Source: an uncultured Kiritimatiellota bacterium (GTDB taxonomy: Bacteria > Verrucomicrobiota > Kiritimatiellia > RFP12 > UBA1067). From it: DNA of 22,378 bases. The position numbers and the translations under genes were made by a program. Positions 5,405-14,605 of the stretch are shown in pieces (within the stretch, counting starts at the first letter, position 1; each line of letters starts with the position of its first letter). The DNA lies in NCBI GenBank assembly GCA_934675625.1, contig CAKURH010000062.1, positions 1-22,378 of the forward strand, read 5' to 3'. A model generated the notes under the pieces. That model ran no database searches. It was not told the origin of the DNA and saw only the letters and a list, made by a program, of their open reading frames with translations.

Positions 5405-8400
5405 ATGCCCTCTTCCAAGGATGCCTTTCGCTGTCCCTTGGCGTGGGCCTTTCCCTGCTTGCGCGGGCTGAAAGCGGCACGTTCACAAATCGGTCGTCAG
5501 CGGTTGACGCCAAGACCTTTGGCGACACGTCGCAATGGGCAGGCGAAGCGGGCGGGACGGTCTCATCCCTTCCGTATTCCACGACGGGAAGGACGTCCGA
5601 CACGATGACACTCGTCGATCTGGACGGCTTTCAGGACATTCGGCTTCCGGGTTCGGCCTTGAACATCGGCACACTGATTGCTCCTTCGCCCCTGCGGACG
5701 ATGTCTTTGGGGAAGGGCGGTGCGCCTTGCTTCATTGGCGATCCGACGGGTTTTCTTGGCCTCTTCGCGCCGCAGACGCGCGGCGTTCAGCTGGAATCCG
5801 AATCGACGGTCGCGCAGACGCCGACATTCGCCCCCGTGCAGAGCGTGTACGGTGTGCGCTTTTCGAACACGGGCGCGGCGAACGACGGCGTCATGCGGGT
5901 GAAGGAGGTCTTCGGCGGCGCCAAGATCGGCATCAACGAACGCGACAGCTACACGGGCGACGCGCAAGGGACGGTGGAAATCGAGAAGGCCGGGCCGAAC
6001 CTGTCGGTCTTCGTCTCGGGCGGGCAGTCGGGCGCGGCGCGCGGCGGTGTCGCATTTCGGGGGCAGGTCTATGCAAGTGCCGCCTTGCCGGGCGAGCCGT
6101 GGCTGCACCTTGACGCGACGGCGGAATCGTCGCTTGTCCGTGGTGAGGACGGCGCGGTATCGAAGTGGGCGGACGTGCGCGGCGAAGGCCATCCCTTTGC
6201 CGACCGCATCACGAGACAGCTGGCGACAAACGTCGCGGAAATGCCGACCGTCAAGTCTGTGGACGGGAAGCCCTTTGTCGACTTTGGCGCGAATCAGGGC
6301 CGCAACTATGCCGACTTCACGGGCGGCAACAACGATCCGACGTCAGAAGAAGTGGCGCGTTTTGGAAAGCCGGCCGCATTGAAGCTGAGCGCCGAAAGCC
6401 AAGACGTGCGCGACGTCTTCTACGTCTTCCAGGAAACGCAGCGCACGAACGCGATTCCCTGGGTGCTGGGCAACTACGAAAGCGCGAACTTCGGCTTTGC
6501 GCGCGGCGAGCTGGGGCAGCTGTTCTCGGAGAAGTCCTGTGCGGGCGTGCGGACGGGGCGTGTTGCAGTTGATGGCGTGCGCGTTCCGCATACGTGGACG
6601 GACGACTGGAGTTACCGTCCGCATCTCGTCTCGATTGGCGGCTCGACAAACATGGCGGTCAGCGCACTGGCGATCTGCGGACATCAGGTCGGCGGCACCT
6701 ATCGGACACTGGGCGGTGTGCGCATCGGTGAGTTGCTGGTCTACACGAACAAACTTTCGGACGCGGAAGTCGCACAGGTCGAGAGGTATCTGCTGAACAA
6801 GTGGATCCCGACGAAGTACCACCCGACACGCGATCTCGATCTGTTGAGCCATCAGACGACGGAGGTCAAGACGACGCTGACGGTCAATGGAACGGGGACT
6901 TTTGCCATTCGGGACATCCGCTTCAACCCGGATCAGGCGGAACTCGTCAAGGACGGCGACGGCACGTTGGTCGTCGATCGGGTGACGCCGCAGAACCTCC
7001 CGGTCACGGTGAAGGGCGGAGCCGTCGAGTTCCGCAAGCTGGACGGACGCCTGGACGCGGAAACCGCGCAGCCGGCGGCCGATCCGTACCTGTGGCTGGA
7101 TGCGTCGCAGGCGGAAGCGACCATGCAGACGGAATGCGTCGAATACGCGGATGGCACGACGACCAATCGGGTGCTGACGTGGCGTGACGTGCGCCCCGAA
7201 CAGACGGCGTATGCGGCGACCGTGCTGACGGAAGGCAAGGCCCCGATCGTGGTGCCGAATGCCCAGAACGGCCTTTCGGTCGTGGACTTCGGCCCGCAGG
7301 TGGCGTCGAAGGGCGGGTATGCGGCCTTCAAGCTGTCCGATCCGCCGCGTCCGCACGGCGGAAGCACGGGTGTTCGGCAGTGCCAGTTCCTGGAGGGCTT
7401 TGTCGTCTACCGCAAGACGGACGAGAACGCCTATGCGCTGCCGATCGCCGCGCAGGGCCAGCGACTGGGCGCCTCAAAGGGCGTCCTTTGCGACCGTAGC
7501 ACGAGCTCGGACGGGTTCATGGCGGCCAATTGGCGGCAGAACGGCGTGCCGTTGAACTATCAGGATCATGAACTGCTGCCCAAGCTGAGCGAGCCGACGG
7601 CGTTTGCGGTCTACTCGGTCGCGGCAGCGACGCGCACGCTCAATGACCTTGTCGGGGAACTGCGCATCGGCGGCCTGACGGACGATTCGCTCGGCGGCGG
7701 CGGACAGGTGGCGGAGATCATCTACTACAGCCGTCGGCTGACGGCGGCGGAGCGCCGTGACACGGAGGCCTATCTCATGCGGAAATGGCTCGGCCGTCCG
7801 CACCCGGAGGCGGCAGACGCGACGCGCGTGCCGACCTTGACCTTCGCGGACGGCGTGGAACCCGTCGTTGCGGCGGACACCGATCTCGTCGTCTCGAATC
7901 TTGTCCTGTCCGAATCGGCTTTCGCGAAAAAGGGCGCCGGAAAGGTGTCCGTGCCCGCACAGGCGCTGCAGGGGATCGACTGCGACGTCCGCGAGGGGAG
8001 CCTGACCCTGTCGTGCGCGTCGATCGCGCCGGAGCGCACGCCGGTCCTGCGGTTCGACGCGAGCGCGGAATCGACGGTCGAAAGCGCGTCCGACGGCGTG
8101 ACCCGCTGGCGCGATGCGGACGGCCGCCTGTTCGCCGCCCAGTCCGACGCGAACGCCTCCGGCCAGCCGGCCTACGGCACCAGCGACGGTTCGGACGGGT
8201 TGTTGGCCGGCAGCCGGTTCGTCGATTTCGGCGACTACCGGGAAAAGGCGGATGGCGCGATCGGGGCCCGTATGCTGTGGCGAAAGACCAAGGCGGACGG
8301 GACGGACGACGGCAAGCTCTGGAACGAGGGCAAGTTGCAGGAAGTCCACTGCGTCATCGCCAAGTCGGGCCCGACGATGCCGTTCGGCGACGCCTCGAAC

Positions 8401-9240
8401 ATCTCGACGGAAGGCCATGTGACGCCGCGCTTCACGCGAAGCGGCAACGCCCTGTTCAACACGTCGCGCACCGAGCGCGGCTACAGGGGCGCGACGAACG
8501 TCTGGTGCCTGGTCGATGGCGACTACGCCTGGCGCAACAACGCTTGGTCGGCGGACGATTCCTCTGATCCGGGGACGACATTCCATGTGGTCTCGCTTGT
8601 CGTGCGCAATGGCTGGAAGATGCGGGGCAGCTGCCTGTCCAGCGACTGGGCCGGCAACTTCGGCGGCGGCATGAAGATGGCCGAGGCGATCTTCTTTGAG
8701 GGGACGAACTCGACGCTGGCGGCACAGGCCATCCATGCGCATCTGCTCAAGAAGTGGCGCGGATTGGGGAATGGCCGTCCGCAGGGCGAAGTGAAGCTCG
8801 GCGCCGTGACGGTCGCCGACGGTGCGACGTTGGCGTCGGATTCCGATTTGACGTTGTCCTTCCGGACGATTTCGGGCGTCGGCGCCGGCGCGTTCAGGGC
8901 CGCCGGCGGCGTGGCCCTGGAAGACGGCGGAACGCTGGCCGTCTCGTGGCTCTCGCCCAATCGGTTTTCGGCCGTGGCGATTGACGGCACGTTCGTCTGC
9001 CCGCGTTCGGCGACCGTCCGGCTGGACGGCATCACGGGATGTCCGCTGGATGAACTCGTCGGCGATCACCTGATCCTGACGGCGGGGGCTTTCGGCGGCA
9101 CGGAAAGCGTCCGCGCCTGGAAAGTCGATGACGCGGGGCTGCTGGCGGGGCAGGACGCCCGCGCGCGCGTCCGCCTTCGCGCGGACGGCATCCACCTGAC
9201 GATCCGGCGGCGGCCGGGCCTGGCGGTCATCATCCGATAG
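5401..9240 (+). CDS. Giant secreted surface protein with three ConA-like modules
   Basis: The uninterrupted frame is 1,279 residues. It begins with a hydrophobic signal core (CLSLSLGVGLSLLARA) but lacks a normal ribosome binding site: only poly-G and one T precede this ATG. The likely true start is 5354. Three similar modules can be seen, opening with PWLHLDATAESS (about residue 232), PYLWLDASQAEA (about 562) and PVLRFDASAEST (about 881). They close with YLLNKW, YLMRKW and HLLKKW. This matches LamG/concanavalin-like units known in huge PVC surface proteins. Between modules there are autotransporter-like stretches such as LVKDGDGTLVVD. No catalytic motif is evident, so adhesion or glycan binding is inferred. 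There is no PEP-CTERM or sorting signal at the C-terminus. It lies inside the hydrolase operon, 42 nt after GH26 if the 5354 start is used. Confidence 0.9.
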   Translation: MNALFQGCLSLSLGVGLSLLARAESGTFTNRSSAVDAKTFGDTSQWAGEAGGTVSSLPYSTTGRTSDTMTLVDLDGFQDIRLPGSALNIGTLIAPSPLRTMSLGKGGAPCFIGDPTGFLGLFAPQTRGVQLESESTVAQTPTFAPVQSVYGVRFSNTGAANDGVMRVKEVFGGAKIGINERDSYTGDAQGTVEIEKAGPNLSVFVSGGQSGAARGGVAFRGQVYASAALPGEPWLHLDATAESSLVRGEDGAVSKWADVRGEGHPFADRITRQLATNVAEMPTVKSVDGKPFVDFGANQGRNYADFTGGNNDPTSEEVARFGKPAALKLSAESQDVRDVFYVFQETQRTNAIPWVLGNYESANFGFARGELGQLFSEKSCAGVRTGRVAVDGVRVPHTWTDDWSYRPHLVSIGGSTNMAVSALAICGHQVGGTYRTLGGVRIGELLVYTNKLSDAEVAQVERYLLNKWIPTKYHPTRDLDLLSHQTTEVKTTLTVNGTGTFAIRDIRFNPDQAELVKDGDGTLVVDRVTPQNLPVTVKGGAVEFRKLDGRLDAETAQPAADPYLWLDASQAEATMQTECVEYADGTTTNRVLTWRDVRPEQTAYAATVLTEGKAPIVVPNAQNGLSVVDFGPQVASKGGYAAFKLSDPPRPHGGSTGVRQCQFLEGFVVYRKTDENAYALPIAAQGQRLGASKGVLCDRSTSSDGFMAANWRQNGVPLNYQDHELLPKLSEPTAFAVYSVAAATRTLNDLVGELRIGGLTDDSLGGGGQVAEIIYYSRRLTAAERRDTEAYLMRKWLGRPHPEAADATRVPTLTFADGVEPVVAADTDLVVSNLVLSESAFAKKGAGKVSVPAQALQGIDCDVREGSLTLSCASIAPERTPVLRFDASAESTVESASDGVTRWRDADGRLFAAQSDANASGQPAYGTSDGSDGLLAGSRFVDFGDYREKADGAIGARMLWRKTKADGTDDGKLWNEGKLQEVHCVIAKSGPTMPFGDASNISTEGHVTPRFTRSGNALFNTSRTERGYRGATNVWCLVDGDYAWRNNAWSADDSSDPGTTFHVVSLVVRNGWKMRGSCLSSDWAGNFGGGMKMAEAIFFEGTNSTLAAQAIHAHLLKKWRGLGNGRPQGEVKLGAVTVADGATLASDSDLTLSFRTISGVGAGAFRAAGGVALEDGGTLAVSWLSPNRFSAVAIDGTFVCPRSATVRLDGITGCPLDELVGDHLILTAGAFGGTESVRAWKVDDAGLLAGQDARARVRLRADGIHLTIRRRPGLAVIIR

Positions 9241-9249
9241 GGGGCGGTC

Positions 9250-11949
9250 ATGACGAACTGCAGGATCCTGCTGTCGCTTGTGGCCCTGACCGCTTCGGCG
9301 GCCCTTGCGGACACGCTGGAGGAGGCGTTCAGGACGCCTCCGCCGGCGGCGCGTCCGCAGGTCTGGTGGCACTGGATGGGCGGCAACGTCACGGAGAGCG
9401 GCATCCTGCGCGACCTGCGGGCGATGGCCGACGCGGGAATCGGCGGCGCCACGGTCTTCAACATCCGCGCGCACGCGGCTTGTGCGCCCGTGATGGAGAA
9501 CGCGGCGAATGGCCGGTTTGCCTACCGCAACGACGAGTACTGGCGGCTCTTGAAGGTCGCCGCGCAGGAGGCGCGGCGGCTGGGCCTTGAACTCTCGCTC
9601 CACAACTGTCCGGGATTCTCCGTCTCGGGCGGGCCGTGGATCACGCCCGAATTGTCGATGCACAAGCTGACGTGGACGAAAGCCGAGGATCCCGCGCGAC
9701 TCCGCGACCCGTGGCGGATTCTCCATTTCGGCATCCTCGGGACGTGGCCCGTCACGAATGCCGAGGGGCGCGTGACGTGGTATCGCGCGGCTTACACGGC
9801 GACGGGCAAGAGTCCGTCGCCGCTGCCCGAGGAGCTGGACGGCCGCGCGCTGGAGGTGGACAAGCTGTCGGCGGCCGCAACGGGCGTCCACATGGATCAC
9901 GTCCTCGGCCCGCTGAAGAAGCGCTTGGGCGACCTGCTCGGAAACGGACTGGACGGCATCGTGATGGACAGCTACGAGGCCGGCGCCTGCAACTGGACGC
10001 CCGGCATCGTCGAGGCGTTCAGGCAGCGGCGCGGCTACGATCCGTGGCCGTGGCTGCCGGCCCTTGGCGGCGCGCCCCTGCCGGACGCCGGGCGCTTTCG
10101 CGAGGACTGGCAGAAGACCGTCGAGGAGCTTTTCACGGACAATCACTATCGACAGATCGCGTCGCGTCTCCATGCCGCCGGGCTGAAGTTCCATCTTGAG
10201 CCCTATGGCGGGCCGTTTGATCGGTGGGAGGCCGCCGTGTTCGCCGACGTCCCAATGGTCGAGTTCTGGCTGCGTCCCTTTCGGGGCATCCGCTCGACGT
10301 TCGGCGGCTACCCGTCGGTTCCCGGCGCCGTCGGGCGAGCGCTGGGGCGGCGGATCGTGGCCAGCGAGGCGTTCACGACCTCCGCCAGCCGGGAGGTCGG
10401 GACGTGGACGGTCGCGCCGCGCCACCTGAAGGCCAACGGCGACGCGGCCTTTGCGCGCGGCATCAACCGCCTCGTCCTGCACCACTGGGTGCATCAGCCC
10501 CTTGACGCGAAGTGGAGCCCCGGCATGACGATGGGACAGTGGGGGACGCATTTCGGCGAGAACCAGACGTGGCATCAGATGGGCAAGGCCTACTTCGCCT
10601 ACTTGGGCCGATGCCAGGCCCTGCTCCAGTCGGGGGAAGAGATCATCGACCGTCTGGTCTTGAACGGCGAACCGCGCGGCGACGAGCGGCTGGACGCGAT
10701 CCCGGAAAGCGTCTTCCTGACGGGGCTGGACGTCCTGCCGGACGGAAACGTGCGCGTCCGCACGTCAGGGCGCGTCTACCGAACGCTGGAGCTGCCGAAG
10801 ACGATGACCGCGCCGTCGCTGGCCGTCGCTCGGAAGCTGAAGGCCTATGCCGACCGGGGGGCGCATGTCTGCGCGCCGGACTTCACGCGGGCGCAGGGCC
10901 TTTCGGGCGGGGCGGCCGGAGACGAGGAGGTGCGGGCGATTTCGCGCGCCCTGTCAGGCCGGCGCAACGGGACGCTGGAGAAACTGGGCATCCGTCCGCC
11001 AGTCGAGATTGTCACGAAGACGGGGCGCGATGCGCTCCTGTGGACAGCCCGGCAGAAGGACGGCGTGCCTTTCTTCTTCGTCTGCAACGTCACGACGAAC
11101 GAGGTGGACGTGCGCATGTCGTTCCGCGCCTCAGGGGCTGCGCCCGAATGCTGGTATCCGGCGGACGGACGGATGGCGGCGGCGGCGAGTTGGGCGCCGG
11201 AGAAGGGGCGCACGCTGGTTGACCTGCGGTTCGGGCCTGAAGAGTCGGTCTTCGTCGTCTTCCGAAAGCCGAAGGACGGGAAGGCGCCGGGCCTCGTCGG
11301 GCTTTCGGCCAGGGAAAAGCCGATCAAGAAGGTCGCGTTGGACGGCTTGTGGACGGTGGACTTCGAGAAGGGACGCGGCGCGCCGGACGAGCCCGTCGTC
11401 ATGGACGGGCTGGAATCCCTTTCGGATTCGCGGCTGCCCTGCGTGCGCTACTTTTCGGGCACTGCGACCTATCGGAAGCACTTGGACGTCTGGCAGGTGA
11501 TGCGCCTGAAGAACGTCCCGGACGCCCGTCGGTATGTCCTCGATCTCGGCGATGTGCGCGAACTCTGTTCCGTGAAGGTGAACGGCGTCGATTATGGCGT
11601 TCTGTGGCAGCCGCCCTATCGCATGGACGTGACGGACGCGCTCGCGAAGAGGTTTCGGGACTTCTCGCCAGACGATCCGAAGCGCCGCGAACTGGACATC
11701 GAAGTCCGCGTGGCCAACACGTGGCGCAACCGGCTGGTCGGGGATCACCTGGAGCCGGAGGACTGCCTGTGGCACGAGCCGAACAACGCCGGAAGGGGAT
11801 TGCGGCGGCTGCCGGATTTCGTTTTCGGGCGCGGCGAACGTCCTTCGTCCGGCCGCGTGGGATTCACCGTGTGGGACTATTTTGGTGTCAACACGCCGCT
11901 CTTGCCGTCCGGCCTGATCGGCCCGGCGACAGTTGAAATATACAGGTAA
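9250..11949 (+). CDS. GH106 alpha-L-rhamnosidase-like enzyme
   Basis: This 899-residue protein opens, after a signal peptide (MTNCRILLSLVALTASAALA), with RPQVWWHWMGGNVTESGI, the hallmark N-terminus of GH106 rhamnosidases. Two conserved acidic blocks are present: HLEPYGG (E317) and VASEAFTT (E373), the expected calcium/catalytic region. GH106 enzymes invert alpha-L-rhamnosides in pectin or other rhamnose-containing glycans. The C-terminal part (about 700-890) looks like a galactose-binding-like beta sandwich (VRELCSVKVNGVDYGVLWQPPY). At about 900 residues it is shorter than many family members. It starts 9 nt after the surface-protein stop, with an AGGGGG site, so it is in the same operon. Confidence 0.88.
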   Translation: MTNCRILLSLVALTASAALADTLEEAFRTPPPAARPQVWWHWMGGNVTESGILRDLRAMADAGIGGATVFNIRAHAACAPVMENAANGRFAYRNDEYWRLLKVAAQEARRLGLELSLHNCPGFSVSGGPWITPELSMHKLTWTKAEDPARLRDPWRILHFGILGTWPVTNAEGRVTWYRAAYTATGKSPSPLPEELDGRALEVDKLSAAATGVHMDHVLGPLKKRLGDLLGNGLDGIVMDSYEAGACNWTPGIVEAFRQRRGYDPWPWLPALGGAPLPDAGRFREDWQKTVEELFTDNHYRQIASRLHAAGLKFHLEPYGGPFDRWEAAVFADVPMVEFWLRPFRGIRSTFGGYPSVPGAVGRALGRRIVASEAFTTSASREVGTWTVAPRHLKANGDAAFARGINRLVLHHWVHQPLDAKWSPGMTMGQWGTHFGENQTWHQMGKAYFAYLGRCQALLQSGEEIIDRLVLNGEPRGDERLDAIPESVFLTGLDVLPDGNVRVRTSGRVYRTLELPKTMTAPSLAVARKLKAYADRGAHVCAPDFTRAQGLSGGAAGDEEVRAISRALSGRRNGTLEKLGIRPPVEIVTKTGRDALLWTARQKDGVPFFFVCNVTTNEVDVRMSFRASGAAPECWYPADGRMAAAASWAPEKGRTLVDLRFGPEESVFVVFRKPKDGKAPGLVGLSAREKPIKKVALDGLWTVDFEKGRGAPDEPVVMDGLESLSDSRLPCVRYFSGTATYRKHLDVWQVMRLKNVPDARRYVLDLGDVRELCSVKVNGVDYGVLWQPPYRMDVTDALAKRFRDFSPDDPKRRELDIEVRVANTWRNRLVGDHLEPEDCLWHEPNNAGRGLRRLPDFVFGRGERPSSGRVGFTVWDYFGVNTPLLPSGLIGPATVEIYR

Positions 11950-11977
11950 GCAGAAAAACGCAAACAGGAAAAGCAAG

Positions 11978-14053
11978 ATGATGAAGATGAGAAAGATGAT
12001 CGGGGCGGTGTCGCTGGCGGCGCTGTCGTTCGGGGCGCGTGGGGCGGACGGGACGGCGGCGGACGCCGGCTGGTTCCGCGACGCGGGCTACGGCCTGTTC
12101 ATCCACTGGGGGCCCTATGCCGTGCCGGCGCAGGGCGAGTGGTACCTGAACAACACGCGGATGGATCCGGCGGAATACGCGAAGTTCGCCGACCGCTTTA
12201 CGGCCGAGCGGTTCGACGCGAAGGACTGGGCGGCGAAGGCGAAGCGCTGGGGCGTGAAGTATGTCGTGTTCACGACGCGTCACCATGACGGTTTCGCGAT
12301 GTGGGACTCGTCCGTGAACCCGTTCAACGCGATGCGGCGCGGGCCGAGGCGCGACGTCCTCGGCGAGCTCGTCCCGGCGCTCCGGGCCGAGGGGCTGAAG
12401 GTCGGCTTCTACTACTCGCCGGCGAACTGGAGCCGGAAGGACTACGTCGGCTACCGCGTGCGCGGATGGCCCCACGGCAAGCCGTGGCCGGAGACCGAGA
12501 GGCGGAGCTTCGTCGAGTACTGGAAGTCCGAGTTCGCGGAGCTGATCGGCAAGTACGGCGCGCCCGACTACGTCTGGTGGGACGGCTGCATCCCGGGACG
12601 TGCGCTGGAGGGTGAGGCGCTGCTGAAGGACTTGAAGGCGCGCCATCCGCAGACGTTGCTGACCGACCGCTTCGGCAAGCCGTTCGACGTGCGCTGCTGC
12701 GAGTGCGAGATCCGTCCGCCGAAGGAGCGCGGCGTCCTCTGGGAGAGCTGCATGACGCTGAACGGCTCGTGGGGCTATGTCGCGGGCGACAAGAGATGGA
12801 AGTGCCCGGAAGAGGTCATCGGCATGCTGCTGAAGTGCCGGGCGGACGGCGGCAACCTCCTGATCAACGTCGGCCCGAAGGCGGACGGCACGATCCCGGA
12901 GGGGTCGGTGAAGGTGCTGGACGAGGTCGGGCGCTTCCTGTCGCGCGAGGGCGTGGCGGATGCGCTCGCCGTCTATCCGGACGCGGTTGCGTCGCGCGGT
13001 CGCCCGACGGCCCTGCGGCGCGTCTTCGACAGGGCCGAGCGCGGTGGGACGGTGCGCGTGGCCGTCCTCGGCGGCTCGATCACCGAGGGCACGGCGGCGG
13101 GCGGGGCTGACCGTGCGTGGGGGGCGGTTTTCGCCAGGGGCTGGCAGGATCTCTTCCCCAAGGCGAAGGTCGAGTTCCTGAATGCGGGCGTCGGCGCGAC
13201 GGGTTCAGCCATCGGCGCGTTCAGGTACGCAAGGGACGTCTCGCCGTTCAAGCCGGACATCCTGGCCGTCGAGTTCTCGGTCAACGACGATGACGACGGA
13301 CTGGCGCGCCAGACGATGGAGGGCGTCATCCGGCACGCGATGCGCGAGGGGACGGCGGTCGTCCTCCTCGGCATGACGCGCAAGGACGGCACGAGCACGC
13401 AGGCGAAGCACCTCGCCGCCGCGAAAGCGTACGGCGTCCCGTTCGTGAGCTACCGCGACGGCCTGATGCCGCGAATCCGGTCAGGCAAGTGGAAGTGGGC
13501 GGACTTCGGCGCGGACGGCGTCCATCCCAACCGGCGCGGACACGCGCTTGCGGGCGAGCTCATGAACCTCTTCGTGCGCGACGAACTGCGGCGCTACACG
13601 GAGGAGCGTACGGAGCGGCCGACCGTGCCGTCGCCGGCAATTACGATGCCGTTCGAGAAGGGCTCGTTCACGCCGTTTGCGGAGGTGAAGCTGACCGAGA
13701 GCTGCGGATTCGTCCCGTATCGCGAGGGACGCGCGCGCTGGGGCGAGGGCCTGATGTCGACGAATGTCGGCGACCGCGTGTCCTTCACGTTCACGGGCTC
13801 GACGGCGGCGTTCCTCTACCGCAAGGGCGACCGGACGGACGGCATGGGCCGCGTGAAGGTCGTCGTCGACGGTACGGAGCTGCCGGAGCGGCCGAGGGGC
13901 TACGCGAAGGGGCTGTCCTGGTGGTTCACGCCGCCGTTCTGGCTCTGTCAAGGCAAGGCGGGTACGCACACGGTCGAGATCGAGACGCTGCCGCCCGAAA
14001 AGTCGGGCGACCCGGTCGGCTTCCGACTCGCGGCGCTGATGGTCTCGCCATAG
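11978..14053 (+). CDS. GH29 alpha-L-fucosidase fused to SGNH esterase
   Basis: This is a 691-residue multidomain secreted enzyme. Residues about 28-330 are GH29: YGLFIHWGPYAVPA, TRHHDGFAMWDS, nucleophile D202 in YVWWDG, and E256 in LWESCMTLNGSWGY. Residues about 355-555 are an SGNH hydrolase with GGSITEG (S367), NAGVGATGS, EFSVND and DGVHPN (D513, H516). The last ~120 residues form a beta-sandwich that may bind carbohydrate. The fusion suggests removal of an acyl group and fucose from the same substrate. The start at 11978 is chosen for the AGGAAAAG site. An earlier in-frame ATG at 11933 lies inside the rhamnosidase gene. The 5' end has repeated in-frame ATGs (MMKMRKM). Last gene of the operon. 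Confidence 0.9.
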   Translation: MMKMRKMIGAVSLAALSFGARGADGTAADAGWFRDAGYGLFIHWGPYAVPAQGEWYLNNTRMDPAEYAKFADRFTAERFDAKDWAAKAKRWGVKYVVFTTRHHDGFAMWDSSVNPFNAMRRGPRRDVLGELVPALRAEGLKVGFYYSPANWSRKDYVGYRVRGWPHGKPWPETERRSFVEYWKSEFAELIGKYGAPDYVWWDGCIPGRALEGEALLKDLKARHPQTLLTDRFGKPFDVRCCECEIRPPKERGVLWESCMTLNGSWGYVAGDKRWKCPEEVIGMLLKCRADGGNLLINVGPKADGTIPEGSVKVLDEVGRFLSREGVADALAVYPDAVASRGRPTALRRVFDRAERGGTVRVAVLGGSITEGTAAGGADRAWGAVFARGWQDLFPKAKVEFLNAGVGATGSAIGAFRYARDVSPFKPDILAVEFSVNDDDDGLARQTMEGVIRHAMREGTAVVLLGMTRKDGTSTQAKHLAAAKAYGVPFVSYRDGLMPRIRSGKWKWADFGADGVHPNRRGHALAGELMNLFVRDELRRYTEERTERPTVPSPAITMPFEKGSFTPFAEVKLTESCGFVPYREGRARWGEGLMSTNVGDRVSFTFTGSTAAFLYRKGDRTDGMGRVKVVVDGTELPERPRGYAKGLSWWFTPPFWLCQGKAGTHTVEIETLPPEKSGDPVGFRLAALMVSP

Positions 14054-14066
14054 CAGCTTGGCATTC

Positions 14067-14104
14067 GCGGGGACTGGCCCTTCGTCCTGTGGGGGACAGA
14101 CCCC
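14067..14104. repeat. REP-like GGGGAC palindromic motifs
   Basis: Two related motifs lie in the 54-bp gap between convergent genes: GGGGACTGGCCC (14069-14080) and GTGGGGGACAGACCCC (14089-14104). A third, cleaner copy is at 22186-22201. They resemble short extragenic palindromes of the kind scattered by RAYT transposases and may help end transcription from both sides. No transposase is present in the window. Confidence 0.45.
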
Positions 14105-14107
14105 TCG

Positions 14108-14437
14108 CTATCCGCCAATTGCGAGGAGGGCCATGTAGAGCCCGGTGCCGACGGCCATCGAGAGCATCATCTGGCGCTTCCAGAGCTGGAGGGCCATCGT
14201 CACGGCCGTGCAGACGAGCGTCGGCACGAGGTGTGCGCCGGTCGTCAGCGGCGTGCGCAGGCAGTAGACGACGAGCAGCCCGAACACGGCGGGGCCGAGC
14301 CACTTGCCGAGGTAGGCGACGAACGGCGGCGTCGGCCGGTCGGGACGGAAGACGAGGAACGGCAGAAAGCGCGTCAGCATCACGCCGGCGACGACGAGCA
14401 GGATCGAGAGCGTCAGCTGGACGGGCGTCAGGTTCAT
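14108..14437 (-). CDS. azlD: AzlD-family branched-chain amino acid exporter subunit
   Basis: This 109-residue membrane protein on the minus strand has four hydrophobic segments. It carries the family-typical VMLTRFLPFLVF near the N-terminus and the PTLVCTAVTMAL stretch later. AzlD is the small partner of AzlC in an inner-membrane exporter of branched-chain amino acids. A good GGAGGAAA ribosome binding site lies upstream, and the start overlaps the azlC stop (ATGA). The partner AzlC is reduced to its last ~50 residues here, so this AzlD probably has no local partner and may be on the way to loss. Confidence 0.88.
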   Translation of the reverse strand: MNLTPVQLTLSILLVVAGVMLTRFLPFLVFRPDRPTPPFVAYLGKWLGPAVFGLLVVYCLRTPLTTGAHLVPTLVCTAVTMALQLWKRQMMLSMAVGTGLYMALLAIGG

Positions 14438-14590
14438 GCGAGTTTCCTCCGCAGGGCGACGAGGCTGATCAGGATGCCGCCCATCGCGGGCAGCATGAAG
14501 TTCTCCGCGCCGCAGGCGACGAGCGCGAGAAGGGAGACGCCGAGGCCGATCAGTAGTGCGCTCACGAGCGTCTGGAAGCGGTGCGGATCG
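14434..14590 (-). pseudogene. azlC: 3' remnant of azlC
   Basis: On the minus strand the frame DPHRFQTLVSALLIGLGVSL, then AENFMLPAMGGILISLVAL, then RRKLA and a stop overlapping the azlD ATG, is the C-terminal end of an AzlC permease. A TAG at 14613-14611 interrupts the frame just upstream, and forward-strand coding sequence begins at about the same place. The N-terminal three quarters of the gene are missing. The break lies between roughly 14590 and 14613. Confidence 0.75.
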
Positions 14591-14605
14591 ACGTCGGGCG
14601 GCGGC

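Noticed and set aside
7474..10575. A 1,033-codon open frame on the minus strand
   Set aside because: It lies wholly antisense to two convincing secreted-protein genes and has the Arg/Ala/Pro-rich composition of an antisense frame in high-GC DNA. No domain is visible.
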